A stretch of DNA of 64,000 nucleotides from Rhizobium brockwellii (GCF_000769405.2 NZ_CP053439.1:4763001-4827000), one strand, 5' to 3'; positions 27,616 to 36,939 are shown, counted from the first letter of the stretch. The notes: generated from the letters alone by a model not told the origin. Numbers and translations are program-made.

Positions 27616-28635
27616 CTAATCGGGCTGAGGCGGAGCGGTTGTTTCGCCCTTCAAGATCTCGCAGGCAAATAGGATCGGATTGTCGAGGTCAGGCGCGGTT
27701 TGCTTGTTCAACAGAACGGCCACCGCTGCTGCGGCTATGTCTTGAATCGGCTGTTTCACGGTCGTCAGGCGTGGCGTTGTCATGCTTGCGAGCGGGATGC
27801 CGTCGAAGCCGAGGATCGAAAGGGCTGCAGGTATCGGAATTCCCAGATCATGCGCTGCCCGCATGCAGCCGATGGCCTGCTGGTCCGAACTTGCAAAGAT
27901 CGCCGTCGGCCGCTCGTTTCGTGCGCGTGCCAGCAGATAATTTCCCGCGGAACGGCCGCTCTCGTAGTCGAAGGCCGCTTCGGCGATCAGTGGGGGTCCC
28001 GCCGTTCGCGTGTCGCCCGCCTGCTCCCCCGCCTGCTCGATTGCATCGAGATAACCTCTGAGGCGATCGTTGGCGGGGACGGAGTGCCCAGGCCCCGAGA
28101 TGAAGCCGATGCGGCGATGACCGAGCTGCAAAAGATGTTCGACGCCAAGACGAACGCCATCGCGGTGATCGGCGGCAATGCCGGAATATCCCGGCATCAG
28201 ACGGTCGACGACGACGATCGGCAATCCCTTCGGCAGCTTGAGTGTGTGGAAATCATTGCTGGGAACCAGCATGATGCCGTCGACCTTTCGGCTTGTCAGC
28301 TGTTTGATGCGGTCAGCCTCCTTGGCCGCATGATCGAACGACGTCATCACGATGATATTATAGCCGTGATTTGCCGCCGCTTGTTCCGCCGATTGGACAA
28401 GTTCCGCGAAGAAGGGATTGGTCAGATCCGGAATGACGATGCCGATGAGCCGGCTGACCTTGCCGCGCATGCTTCGCGCCGACGGGTCGGGTGTATAGCC
28501 GAGGTCTTTGATGATCGCTGCGACGCGCGCCCGCAATTCCTTCGTCACGGAGGGATGATCATTCAAAACCCGCGAAACGGTCCCGGTGGAAACTCCCGCA
28601 AGCTTGGCAACCTCTCGAATCCCGACCTTTGACAT
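27616..28635 (-). CDS. LacI-family transcriptional regulator of the sugar ABC transporter
   Basis: A 339-residue repressor. The N-terminal helix-turn-helix GIREVAKLAGVSTGTVSRVLNDHPSVT is at about residues 4-30, with the hinge region following, and the C-terminal part is a periplasmic-binding-protein-like effector domain (IGIVIPDLTNPFFAELVQSAE, LGHRRIGFISGP). It is divergent from a ribose-type ABC operon and probably represses it until the sugar binds. Two copies of TGGAAACGGTTCA, with the central CG of LacI-type operators, lie between the genes. Confidence 0.92.
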   Translation of the reverse strand: MSKVGIREVAKLAGVSTGTVSRVLNDHPSVTKELRARVAAIIKDLGYTPDPSARSMRGKVSRLIGIVIPDLTNPFFAELVQSAEQAAANHGYNIIVMTSFDHAAKEADRIKQLTSRKVDGIMLVPSNDFHTLKLPKGLPIVVVDRLMPGYSGIAADHRDGVRLGVEHLLQLGHRRIGFISGPGHSVPANDRLRGYLDAIEQAGEQAGDTRTAGPPLIAEAAFDYESGRSAGNYLLARARNERPTAIFASSDQQAIGCMRAAHDLGIPIPAALSILGFDGIPLASMTTPRLTTVKQPIQDIAAAAVAVLLNKQTAPDLDNPILFACEILKGETTAPPQPD

Positions 28636-28789
28636 AACGGAAACAGTGGCCCTTTCTCTGCGCCCTCGGAAGACACCGAAGGGCGCCTGATCGAAGCTTC
28701 CAGCTAATGGTCTTTACCGCCCTCGTCAAAGGGCTGCATCTCAATTTTGACCGCCAGTCTGCATAGCACGAGCGCGGGCCAACGCTCAA

Positions 28790-28802
28790 TGGAAACGGTT
28801 CA
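28790..28802. promoter_or_regulatory. LacI-type operator, upstream copy
   Basis: TGGAAACGGTTCA, centred on CG as in LacI/GalR operators. An identical 13-bp copy lies 115 bp downstream at 28905. This copy lies upstream of the candidate -35 box and is the one nearer the regulator gene. Confidence 0.7.
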
Positions 28803-28868
28803 CTGCATGTGCACAGATACGAGCCAAAAGGAGGAATCGAAGCTGACGTTTGGTGCTATTTCGGCGGC

Positions 28869-28874
28869 TTGACA
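28869..28874 (+). promoter_or_regulatory. Candidate -35 box of the sugar ABC operon
   Basis: A perfect TTGACA lies about 100 bp before the binding-protein start and between the two operator copies. The expected -10 region reads TGATACC, a weak match at 15-16 bp spacing, so only the -35 is persuasive. Confidence 0.45.
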
Positions 28875-28904
28875 ATTTTTAAGGGCGTGATACCCAGATG
28901 CCGT

Positions 28905-28917
28905 TGGAAACGGTTCA
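28905..28917. promoter_or_regulatory. LacI-type operator, downstream copy
   Basis: TGGAAACGGTTCA, identical to the copy at 28790, placed just downstream of the candidate promoter where repressor binding would block initiation. The 115-bp centre-to-centre spacing is close to 11 helical turns, so both sites face the same side of the DNA. Confidence 0.75.
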
Positions 28918-28970
28918 TTGCCGCAGGCAACTCAGGTGGAGCTGAGCCCAGGGCCGTTCGGGAGGAAAAA

Positions 28971-29957
28971 ATGTCCAATTCTATGAAGCGTGAATCCGTC
29001 TTGATCAATGCGCCGCGCCGTGCGGCATTGAAGCTTGGACTTGCCGGCACCTTGGTGCTTGCGCTGTCCTGCGGCGTGTCGCCCGCCTTTGCGGCCGGCA
29101 AGCCGAAGGTCGGCCTGATCATGAAATCCTTGTCCAATGAGTTCTTCAAGCAGATGAAGGCCGGCGCCGACAAATATGCGGCCGAGAACAAGGATAAGTT
29201 CGACTTCAAGGCCGTCGGCATGAAGGACGAGCGTGATTTCGCGTCCCAGGTCGATGCCGTCGAAAACTTCGTCACGCAGAAATACGATATCATCGTTGTC
29301 GCGCCGGCCGATTCAAAGGCCATGGCAACCCCGCTGGCAAAGGCAGTCAAGGCTGGCGTCAAGGTCATCAACATCGACGTGCCGCTCGATGCCGATGCGA
29401 AGAAGAAAGCCGGTATCGATCTCGCTTTCTTCGGGCCTGACAATAAGGGCGGGGCGACGCTTGCGGGCGACGCGCTTGCCAAGGATCTGGGACCTGGCGC
29501 CAAGGTCGTCATCCTCGAGGGTAACCCCGAGGCCGACAATGCCAAGGAGCGCAAGGAAGGCTTCATGGACTCCGTCAAGTCTGGCAAGCTTGAGCTTCTC
29601 GACAGCAAGACGGCCCATTGGGAGACGGAAGAAGCCAATACCGTCATGACGAATTTCCTGACGAAGTATAAGGATATTCAGGGCGTGATGGCAGCCAATG
29701 ACTCGATGGCCCTCGGCGTTGTCAAGGCGCTCGATGCGGCCGGCCAGAGCGGCAAGATCAAGGTTGTCGGCTTCGACAATATTCCGCCGGTTCAGCCGCT
29801 GATCAAGGATGGCAAGATGCTTGCCACCGTCGAACAGTATGGCGCGCAGATGGCGGTCCTCGGCATCCAGTATGGCATGCGTGAACTTGCCGGCGAGACA
29901 TTCACCGGCTGGGTCAAGACCGACATCAAGCTGGTCACCGCAGCGGATCTCAAATAG
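28971..29957 (+). CDS. Sugar ABC transporter substrate-binding protein (ribose/RbsB type)
   Basis: A 328-residue periplasmic binding protein with an N-terminal export signal (RRAALKLGLAGTLVLALSCG, twin-arginine-like but also Sec-compatible). The mature part KPKVGLIMKSLSNEFFKQMKAGADKYA is typical of the RbsB/peripla_BP_4 family, with IDVPLDADAKKKAGIDLAFFGPDN and VVGFDNIPPVQPLIKDGKMLATVEQ. The sugar cannot be named. The start at 28971 has GGAGG 5 bases upstream; the open frame extends 54 codons further through the operator and is not coding. First gene of the operon. Confidence 0.92.
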   Translation: MSNSMKRESVLINAPRRAALKLGLAGTLVLALSCGVSPAFAAGKPKVGLIMKSLSNEFFKQMKAGADKYAAENKDKFDFKAVGMKDERDFASQVDAVENFVTQKYDIIVVAPADSKAMATPLAKAVKAGVKVINIDVPLDADAKKKAGIDLAFFGPDNKGGATLAGDALAKDLGPGAKVVILEGNPEADNAKERKEGFMDSVKSGKLELLDSKTAHWETEEANTVMTNFLTKYKDIQGVMAANDSMALGVVKALDAAGQSGKIKVVGFDNIPPVQPLIKDGKMLATVEQYGAQMAVLGIQYGMRELAGETFTGWVKTDIKLVTAADLK

Positions 29958-29973
29958 TCGGGATCGCCCGCAT

Positions 29974-29995
29974 CGCGCGTCTGAAAAGACGCGCG
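29974..29995 (+). other. GAAA-tetraloop stem-loop between binding protein and ATPase genes
   Basis: CGCGCGTCT (29974-29982) and AGACGCGCG (29987-29995) form a perfect 9-bp stem capped by GAAA, 17 bases after the binding-protein stop. No T-tract follows. Such stems in ABC operons protect the upstream mRNA so that the binding protein is made in excess (known for other operons, inferred here). Confidence 0.65.
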
Positions 29996-30137
29996 GCAGT
30001 GTGCAGGAAGCGTCGGCTGCGGCCGGCGCTCACCGCTACCAACCGATTGACGCGTTGATCGCTTCAGGGGAGGCTCGTTTCCGAGTTCCTGGGATGCGTG
30101 CTGCGTGGAGTTCGAACAGAGCGTGCATGAGGTCGCC

Positions 30138-31658
30138 ATGTCAGACGCAGCAGACGACGACATTTTGAGGCTGGATGGGATCGGCAAGCGCTTCCCGGGC
30201 GTCGTGGCGCTCAAGGATGTCTCCATGCGGATCGGCCGCGGCAAGGGGCACGTTCTTCTCGGCGAAAACGGTGCTGGAAAGTCGACCCTGATCAACCTGC
30301 TCGGCGGTGTCTTCAGGCCGGATGACGGTCACATCCTGTTTGACGGCAAGCAATACCATCCGTCCTCGCCGCTGGAGGCATTCAAGGCGGGCATCCGGGT
30401 CATTCACCAGGAGCTGCACCCCCTTTCCAACCTCACGGTGGCGGAAAACCTGCTGTTTGAGCATCTGCCGCGCCGATACGGCCTGGTGAACTACAAGGAA
30501 ATGAACAGCAGAGCGGCGGAACTCCTGGAAGAGGTCGGCCTCGACGTCGCCCCGACGACACTGGCGAGCCGCCTCAGCGTCGCCCAACTTCAGCTGGTCG
30601 AGATCGCCAAGGCGCTTTGCTACGAAAGCAAGCTTCTCGTTCTCGACGAACCGACGGCAACCTTGACCTCCAAGGAGGTCGATCGCCTTTTTGAAATTCT
30701 CAAGCGGTTGAAGCGGCGTGGCGTGACCACGCTCTACATATCGCACAGGCTGGAAGAGATCTTTGACGTCGGCGACGATGTGACGGTGCTGCGCGATGGC
30801 CAGCATGTGATCACGCGTCCGCTGGCCGGACTTGCTATTCCTGACATCGTCGAACTCATGGTTGGGCGGAAGCTTTCGGATCATGGCATTTTTCGCAGCG
30901 ACAGCACCGTCTCCGGCGAGGCGCTCGGCGTGTCCGGCCTGAAGGTGACGCGCAATAGCCCGGAACTGTCATTTTCCGTGGCAAAGGGGGAAATCGTCGG
31001 CATTGCCGGCCTTGTCGGCAGCGGCCGGACGGAGGCGGTTCGCGCCATATTCGGCGCCGATGCCAAAGCGGCCGGCGAAATTCGGGTGAATGGCGAGCCG
31101 GTTGAGATCCATTCGCCGAAAGAAGCCGTGGCTGCCGGCCTCTGCCTGGCAACCGAAGACCGCAAGATGCAGGGCTTGATGCTCGACATGAGTTGCGCTG
31201 AAAATGCCACCATAACCGATCTCGCCAAGATCTCCCGCAACGGCTTGATCATGCGAAGGGCACAGGACGATCATTCGCGGCGCCTCGTGCGCGAACTGCG
31301 CATCAAGACCCCGTCGATCCATCAGGCGGTCAGGACCTTTTCCGGCGGCAATCAGCAAAAAGTCGTCATTGCAAAATGGCTGTTCCGCGGCCCCAAGGTG
31401 CTGATTTTCGATGAGCCGACCCGTGGAATCGACGTCGGTGCGAAGGCCGAGATTTACGAGCTTCTGTGGAAGTTTGCGGCCGAAGGAAAAGGCGTTCTGG
31501 TCGTATCGTCGGATCTGCCGGAGCTCATGGGCATTTGCCATCGCATCATCGTCTTCTCCGACGGCAAGATATCGGGCGAAATAGTTCGGGAACAGTTTGA
31601 CGAGAGCAGGATCCTTTCGCTCGCCTACAAGGAGTACAGTCGTGTCCGCCAACATTGA
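30138..31658 (+). CDS. Sugar ABC transporter ATP-binding protein (RbsA/MglA type)
   Basis: A 506-residue protein with two fused ATPase domains, as in RbsA. The first has Walker A GENGAGKST (near residue 40), signature LSVAQLQLVEIAKAL and Walker B LLVLDEPTA. The second has a degenerate Walker A GLVGSGRTE, signature FSGGNQQKVVIAKWL and Walker B VLIFDEPTRGIDVG. It powers import of the sugar bound by the upstream protein. The start at 30138 follows GAGG; the in-frame start at 30105 is less likely. It overlaps the permease start by 17 bp. Confidence 0.95.
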   Translation: MSDAADDDILRLDGIGKRFPGVVALKDVSMRIGRGKGHVLLGENGAGKSTLINLLGGVFRPDDGHILFDGKQYHPSSPLEAFKAGIRVIHQELHPLSNLTVAENLLFEHLPRRYGLVNYKEMNSRAAELLEEVGLDVAPTTLASRLSVAQLQLVEIAKALCYESKLLVLDEPTATLTSKEVDRLFEILKRLKRRGVTTLYISHRLEEIFDVGDDVTVLRDGQHVITRPLAGLAIPDIVELMVGRKLSDHGIFRSDSTVSGEALGVSGLKVTRNSPELSFSVAKGEIVGIAGLVGSGRTEAVRAIFGADAKAAGEIRVNGEPVEIHSPKEAVAAGLCLATEDRKMQGLMLDMSCAENATITDLAKISRNGLIMRRAQDDHSRRLVRELRIKTPSIHQAVRTFSGGNQQKVVIAKWLFRGPKVLIFDEPTRGIDVGAKAEIYELLWKFAAEGKGVLVVSSDLPELMGICHRIIVFSDGKISGEIVREQFDESRILSLAYKEYSRVRQH

Positions 31659-32664
31659 AAAACAGACCGAGGCGAAAGAGGTGAGCGTCTGGGACAAGCT
31701 TGTCCGGATCTCGCTGAAGGAGGCAGGCGTCGCCATTGCCCTCATTCTGATCCTGGCGTTTTTCTCGGCGACGGCGCCTTATTTCGCAACGCCGGAGAAC
31801 TTCCTGAAGATCTTCGTGCAGATTGCCATCAACACCGTGCTTGCTGCCGGCATGACCTTCGTCATCCTCGTTGGCGGCATCGATCTCTCGGTCGGGTCGC
31901 TGCTTGCCCTTTGCACGGTGATCGGTGCGACGATCATGATCAATCCGGCGTTTTCGCCATGGCAGGCGATTGTTCTCGCATGTCTTGCGTCGATGGGCAC
32001 GGGTGCCATCCTTGGCGCCGTCAACGGGTGGATTTGCGAGAAGTGGAAGCTTCCGTCCTTCATCGTCACCCTTGGCATGCTGAACGTCGCCAGCGGCCTG
32101 GCGCGCGTGGTCAGCGACAATTCCACCATCACCGGCCTGCCTCAGCCTTTCGTCGATTTCGGCAACCTGATCTTCTGGGGCATATTTCCGTCTATCTTTC
32201 TGATTGCGATCGTCGTCGTCCTCATCGGCTGGTTCGTGCTGCGCTACACCGTCTTCGGGCGCTTCGTCTTCGCGATCGGCACCAATGAAGAGGCTGTCCG
32301 GCTGTCGGGGCACGAGCCGAAACGGTACAAGATTGCGGTCTTCACGATCTCAGGGCTGACGGCCGGCATTGCAGCCATGGTCTATCTGCTCCGTCTCAAT
32401 GTCGGCAGCCCGGTTGCCGGCATCGGCTATGAGTTGAATGCGATCGCCGCCGTCATTATCGGCGGAACCAGCCTTTCGGGCGGCAAAGGCTCGATTGTCG
32501 GCACGCTGGTCGGCGCCTGCATTCTGCAGGTGCTGTCGACGGGATTGCAGCTCTTGGGCGCTGACGACAATATCAAGCCGATCGTTATCGGCGCCGTTAT
32601 CGTGCTCGCCGTCATTCTCGACAGCTATCGCGGCCGGTTGATGCGGAAACTCGAAACGCGGTGA
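31642..32664 (+). CDS. Sugar ABC transporter permease (RbsC type)
   Basis: A 340-residue membrane protein with about 8-10 hydrophobic helices and the BPD_transp_2 signature (FVILVGGIDLSVGSLLALC, NGWICEKWKLPSFIVTLGMLNVASG, NEEAVRLSGHEPKRYKIAVFTISG). It translocates the sugar with the RbsA-type ATPase. The start is GTG at 31642, with AAGGAG 8 bases upstream and inside the ATPase 3' end; the ATG-started frame at 31597 would begin deep inside that gene. Last gene of the operon, followed by a dispersed-repeat hairpin. Confidence 0.94.
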   Translation: MSANIEKQTEAKEVSVWDKLVRISLKEAGVAIALILILAFFSATAPYFATPENFLKIFVQIAINTVLAAGMTFVILVGGIDLSVGSLLALCTVIGATIMINPAFSPWQAIVLACLASMGTGAILGAVNGWICEKWKLPSFIVTLGMLNVASGLARVVSDNSTITGLPQPFVDFGNLIFWGIFPSIFLIAIVVVLIGWFVLRYTVFGRFVFAIGTNEEAVRLSGHEPKRYKIAVFTISGLTAGIAAMVYLLRLNVGSPVAGIGYELNAIAAVIIGGTSLSGGKGSIVGTLVGACILQVLSTGLQLLGADDNIKPIVIGAVIVLAVILDSYRGRLMRKLETR

Positions 32665-32667
32665 AAA

Positions 32668-32711
32668 GCAATTCCAGCAAATGTGTGCAGCGGTTTTGCG
32701 TCTGGAATTGC
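32668..32711. repeat. Rhizobial intergenic palindromic repeat, copy A
   Basis: GCAATTCCAG (32668-32677) and CTGGAATTGC (32702-32711) form a perfect 10-bp stem. The loop carries GTGTGCAGCGGTTTTG, a core also found at 33901 and, inverted, at 58513. It directly follows the permease stop, so it may also serve as a weak 3' end. I recognise this type of sequence as a common intergenic repeat of rhizobia (from memory). Confidence 0.65.
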
Positions 32712-32810
32712 GCAAAAGCAAAAATGCTCCAGTGCCGGAAGCCCTTGATTGACCGTTGCGTTTGATATCTGGCCGACCTACATCTGTCCGGCATTCAGCG
32801 AGGGATGGAA

Positions 32811-33758
32811 ATGGCCAAGATCACCAATGTAGCGGTCCAGATGGACCATGTCGCAGGCATCAATATCGCAGGTGATTCCACCTTCGCCATGAGCCTGGAA
32901 GCCCAGGCGCGCGGCTACAAGCTCTTCCATTATACCCCCGACCGCCTGAGCTTCCGTGACGGCAAGCTCTATGCCAGCGTCGAGCCGATGGTGCTGCGCG
33001 ACCTCAAGGGCGATCACTACGAGCTTGGCGCGCCGGAGCGCGTCGATCTCGCGACCATGGATGTCGTGCTGCTGCGCCAGGACCCGCCCTTCGACATGGC
33101 CTATATCACCTCGACGCATCTGCTCGAGCGCATCCATCCGAAGACGCTCGTCGTCAACGATCCGGCCTGGGTGCGCAATTCGCCGGAGAAGATCTTCGTC
33201 ACCGAATTCTCCGATCTGATGCCGAAGACGCTGATCACCAAGGATGCCGCCGAGATCCGCCGTTTCCGCGACGAGATGGGCGACATCATCCTCAAGCCGC
33301 TTTACGGCAATGGCGGCGCCGGTGTCTTCCATTCGACCCGCGACGACCGCAATCTCTCTTCGCTGCTCGAAATGTTCGGCCAGCTGTTCCGCGAGCCCTT
33401 CATTGCCCAGCAATATCTGCCCGACGTGCGCAAGGGTGACAAACGCATTATCCTGGTCGACGGCGAATTCGCCGGCGCCATCAACCGCGTGCCGGCCGAA
33501 CACGACAGCCGCTCCAACATGCATGTCGGCGGCCGCGCCGAGGCGACCGAGCTGACGGCGCGTGAACAGGAAATCTGCGCCCGCATCGGCCCGGCGCTGC
33601 GGGAGCGCGGCTTCCTGCTCGTCGGCATCGATGTGATCGGCGATTACATGACCGAGATCAACGTCACGTCGCCCACCGGCATCCGCGAGGTCAAGAAATT
33701 CGGCGGCGCCGATATAGCAAGCCTGCTTTGGGATGCGATCGAGCGCAAGCGCGGCTGA
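32811..33758 (+). CDS. gshB: Glutathione synthetase
   Basis: A 315-residue ATP-grasp enzyme joining gamma-glutamylcysteine and glycine. Typical stretches are [27 protein letters not shown] at the N-terminus, [38 protein letters not shown] (glycine-rich ATP loop) and [22 protein letters not shown] (metal-binding Glu/Asn). The start MAKITNV at 32811 has GAGGGA 6 bases upstream; the ATG two codons earlier would touch the ribosome site. Glutathione supports stress defence and symbiosis in rhizobia. Confidence 0.97.
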   Translation: MAKITNVAVQMDHVAGINIAGDSTFAMSLEAQARGYKLFHYTPDRLSFRDGKLYASVEPMVLRDLKGDHYELGAPERVDLATMDVVLLRQDPPFDMAYITSTHLLERIHPKTLVVNDPAWVRNSPEKIFVTEFSDLMPKTLITKDAAEIRRFRDEMGDIILKPLYGNGGAGVFHSTRDDRNLSSLLEMFGQLFREPFIAQQYLPDVRKGDKRIILVDGEFAGAINRVPAEHDSRSNMHVGGRAEATELTAREQEICARIGPALRERGFLLVGIDVIGDYMTEINVTSPTGIREVKKFGGADIASLLWDAIERKRG

Positions 33759-33900
33759 GCCAGCCGGCCATGACCGTTCTGGTCCCGCGACCGAGCACAA
33801 CCAAGGTCACAGCGGATACCTGACTCCGTTCTTTGATTGTTCTTGTTTTATTCCTGCGTCCATGCCAGATTGCAACCGCTGGCCTTAATGCATGTCGCCC

Positions 33901-33922
33901 AAAAGTGTGCAGCGGTTTTGGG
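33901..33922. repeat. Rhizobial intergenic repeat, copy B
   Basis: AAAAGTGTGCAGCGGTTTTG followed by GG, matching copy A at 20 of 22 positions and the inverted copy C at 19 of 22. It lies in the 230-base gap between gshB and yifB. The rest of the gap holds no gene. Confidence 0.65.
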
Positions 33923-33990
33923 AACACGACATGCCTCGAATAAAGGCAGCAGGGCGGTATGGTAGAGTTTGCGGGACAAGGGATGGGCAT

Positions 33991-35523
33991 ATGGTCGCGC
34001 GTGTCAGTACGGTTGCATTTCAGGGTATCGAAGGTGTGCCGGTCGAGGTCCAGGTCATGGTCGCTCCCGGCAAGGTCGGGATGCAGATCGTCGGCCTGCC
34101 TGACAAGGCGGTTGCCGAAAGCCGCGAGCGCGTGCAGGCTGCCCTCCACGCCTCCGGCCTGGCGCTGCCGGCCAAGCGCGTGACCGTCAATCTGGCGCCT
34201 GCCGACCTGCCGAAAGAGGGCTCGCATTTCGATCTGCCGATCGCCCTTGCGCTGATGGCCGCCCTCGGCGCCATTCCCGCCGATGCGCTGTCGGATTTTG
34301 TCGTCGTCGGCGAGCTCAATCTCGACGGGACGATCGCCGCCATCTCAGGCGCGCTGCCGGCCGCGATCGGCGCCAATGCGCTCGGCAAGGGGCTGATCTG
34401 CCCGGCCGAAAGCGGCGCCGAAGCCGCCTGGGCGGGTTCGGACGTCGATATCCTCGCACCCCGTAGCCTGATTGCCCTCGCCAATCATTTCCGCGGCACG
34501 CAGGTCCTGTCGCGGCCGGAGGCGTCGATCCGCGCCAATGCCGCAAACCTGCCGGATCTTGCCGAAATCAAGGGCCAGGAAAGCGCCAAGCGGGCGCTCG
34601 AGGTGGCAGCCGCCGGCGGTCATAACCTCTTGATGGTCGGCCCTCCGGGCTCCGGCAAGTCGATGCTGGCGGCCAGGCTGCCATCGATCCTGCCGCCGCT
34701 TTCGGCCGCCGAGCTGCTTGAGGTGTCGATGGTCCATTCGATCGCCGGCCAGCTCTCCGGCGGCAAGCTTTCCGATCGAAGGCCCTTCCGCACCCCGCAT
34801 CATTCCGCCACCATGGCGGCCCTCGTCGGCGGCGGCCTGCGCGCCCGTCCGGGCGAAGCCTCGCTTGCCCATCACGGCGTGCTCTTTCTCGACGAGTTTC
34901 CCGAATTCACGCCGCAGGCGCTCGATGCGTTGCGCCAACCGCTCGAAGGCGGCGAATGCGTCATTGCGCGTGCCAATCACCGCGTCTCCTATCCGGCCAA
35001 ATTCCAGCTGATCGCGGCGATGAACCCCTGCCGCTGCGGCATGGCGGGAGAGCCCGGCCATACCTGCGCCCGCGGCCCGCGCTGCATGAGCGATTACCAG
35101 GCCCGCATCTCCGGCCCGCTGATGGACCGCATCGATATCCGCATCGATGTGCCGGCCGTCTCCGCTGCCGATCTCATCCGGCCGATGGCGGCCGAAACCA
35201 GCGCCGACGTCGCCCGCCGCGTCGCCCGCGCCCGCGATATCCAGCAGGAGCGCTTCGAAAGCACCGGCGCAAAGGGCATCGGCACCAATGCCCGCTGCTC
35301 CACCGCGATGATCGAGAAACTGGCCGAGCCCGATGCTCCTGGCCTGCAGCTGCTGCGCGATGCCGCCGAAAAGATGAAATTCTCCGCCCGCGGTTACCAC
35401 CGCGTCCTGAAGGTCGCCCGCACGCTGGCCGATCTCGACGGCAAGCCCACGGTCGGCCGCATCCATCTCGCCGAAGCGATCTCCTACAGGATCGCGGGTG
35501 AGAGGTTGACGGCGGCGGCGTAA
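33991..35523 (+). CDS. yifB: YifB/ComM family Mg-chelatase-like AAA ATPase
   Basis: A 510-residue intact protein. It has the N-terminal ChlI-like domain (VEVQVMVAPGKVGMQIVGLPDKAVAESRERV), Walker A GPPGSGKSM near residue 216, Walker B LFLDEFPEF, the MNPCRCG zinc-finger-like cysteine motif followed by CARGPRC, and a C-terminal lid. ComM in naturally competent bacteria is a helicase promoting branch migration of incoming DNA. The start at 33991 is where homology begins. Homologous comM genes are known integration sites for genomic islands, which fits the rearrangement just downstream. Confidence 0.93.
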   Translation: MVARVSTVAFQGIEGVPVEVQVMVAPGKVGMQIVGLPDKAVAESRERVQAALHASGLALPAKRVTVNLAPADLPKEGSHFDLPIALALMAALGAIPADALSDFVVVGELNLDGTIAAISGALPAAIGANALGKGLICPAESGAEAAWAGSDVDILAPRSLIALANHFRGTQVLSRPEASIRANAANLPDLAEIKGQESAKRALEVAAAGGHNLLMVGPPGSGKSMLAARLPSILPPLSAAELLEVSMVHSIAGQLSGGKLSDRRPFRTPHHSATMAALVGGGLRARPGEASLAHHGVLFLDEFPEFTPQALDALRQPLEGGECVIARANHRVSYPAKFQLIAAMNPCRCGMAGEPGHTCARGPRCMSDYQARISGPLMDRIDIRIDVPAVSAADLIRPMAAETSADVARRVARARDIQQERFESTGAKGIGTNARCSTAMIEKLAEPDAPGLQLLRDAAEKMKFSARGYHRVLKVARTLADLDGKPTVGRIHLAEAISYRIAGERLTAAA

Positions 35524-35534
35524 GAAAAGGGGCA

Positions 35535-35833
35535 ATTGTCGGACTGTTTGACAAGGCGGTTGCCGAAAGCCGCGAGCGCGTGCAGGCCGCCCTCCACGCC
35601 TCCGGCCTGGCGCTGCCGGCGAAGCGGGTGACGGTCAATCTGGCGCCTGCCGACCTGCCGAAGAAAGGCTCGCATTTCGACCTGCCGATCGCCCTTGCCC
35701 TGATGGCTGCCCTCGGCGCTATTCCCGCCGATGCACTGTCGGATTTTGTCGTCGTCGGCGAGCTCAACCTCGACGGAAGGATCGCCGCCATATGAGGCCC
35801 ACTGCCAGGCTACGATCGGCGCCAATGCGCTCG
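35535..35833 (+). pseudogene. Partial second copy of yifB (N-terminal part)
   Basis: This stretch is collinear, at a constant offset of 1449 bp and with no net indel, with 34086-34384 of the intact yifB, covering roughly codons 32-131 (VGLPDKAVAESRERVQ... through NANALG). Identity is high, around nine in ten bases by eye. Near the end it has an in-frame TGA where yifB reads TCA (ATATGA versus ATCTCA), and homology stops abruptly at 35833. It begins 12 bases after the intact gene ends, so it is a tandem partial duplication and non-functional. Confidence 0.85.
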
Positions 35834-35940
35834 TGGTTAGTTAGCCCATGACGTGCAGGTCGCCGATCTATCAATTTGAGCGTTCAGAATTTATGGATGT
35901 GGGTCGCCGTCACCGGTCGTTTCGCGGCGAGATAATTTGT

Positions 35941-36939
35941 ATGCGGAGATTCAGTGTGGAACCCGAGGAATATGAACTGCTCAAAGCGGCATGCGAAGCC
36001 ACGGCAGCCAGTCACCCTGATTTACAAAGGAGCCAACGAGAATCCCCAGACGAGAGTGCAAAATCAATTGAAGATGAGATATCGGGTTTCCTCGGAGCGA
36101 TATGGCAGGATCGTAAAACCGTCTATGATTCCGCTGAACAAGCGCTACAGCCCCTGTGCCTCCTATATGATTTGGCGCTGTTGCAGGTCTGCGACCTGTC
36201 ACACTTTGGGCTGAAGAATGCACATCATCGAAGCCGAGTGATATGGCCAGAAGCCCAATTACCAGTCCAGCCATCTCCTAATGCCGTTTTCTATGTTTTG
36301 GCCTCCAACCTAGCCCAATCCATGCAGGCCTTTCGTCTACTGGTTCTTCATGGATTCGAATGGCAGGCCCGAGCAGCCTTCAGAGGAGTGATCGAGACTG
36401 CGGACTTGCTGATTATGGTCTTGGCAAGTGAAGCGACGTATCGAGAATTCATAAAGTCCTTTGAAGACCCTAACGAGAGCTACAAACACTGGAGAAGCCA
36501 TCTATCTCCATCGAAAATTAGGGCTGCCGTTTCGCTGCTGGAAGACGACGATCCGCTTTCCATCCCAATCGATCAGACGCCGAACGAAGTCAGAAAGGAT
36601 ATGTATCAGTGGCTTTCCAACTTCGTTCATGTGAATTTTGTTGCTCACATTGTTGCCGCTCATCCAGAAGATTTTGCTGGAAACTCTCGACCGCTCGCGA
36701 TGCTCGGAGACGTAGGTGAGGCGTCGAGGGCGACACTTGCCCACGGCCTGCTATACCTTTGGATTACCTTGCTGAGGATTGAGAAATTGCTTTGGGAACA
36801 GCATTGCTGGAAAGGTTTCCGGGGAAAGCGCTCCCGAAAATGGTTCAAATATCGCTGCCGTGCATTGGACGAACTGTTCCTGTCCTATCTGCCGACGTAT
36901 TGGGAAAAGAACCCTGTAGCTGGCACGCAGTCCATATAG
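35941..36939 (+). CDS. Hypothetical protein, possibly DUF5677-like
   Basis: A 332-residue predicted cytoplasmic, mostly helical protein, not firmly recognised. The middle (SMQAFRLLVLHGFEWQARAAF, then GVIETADLLIMVLASEATYREF) resembles DUF5677-type proteins. It uses AT-rich codons unlike its neighbours and lies between the two broken ends of a second yifB copy, so it was probably acquired. The start is placed at 35941 after GAGAT; in-frame ATGs at 35893 and 35848 are possible. It could be cargo of a small island, for example a defence or toxin-like gene, but nothing in the sequence proves that. Confidence 0.65.
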   Translation: MRRFSVEPEEYELLKAACEATAASHPDLQRSQRESPDESAKSIEDEISGFLGAIWQDRKTVYDSAEQALQPLCLLYDLALLQVCDLSHFGLKNAHHRSRVIWPEAQLPVQPSPNAVFYVLASNLAQSMQAFRLLVLHGFEWQARAAFRGVIETADLLIMVLASEATYREFIKSFEDPNESYKHWRSHLSPSKIRAAVSLLEDDDPLSIPIDQTPNEVRKDMYQWLSNFVHVNFVAHIVAAHPEDFAGNSRPLAMLGDVGEASRATLAHGLLYLWITLLRIEKLLWEQHCWKGFRGKRSRKWFKYRCRALDELFLSYLPTYWEKNPVAGTQSI

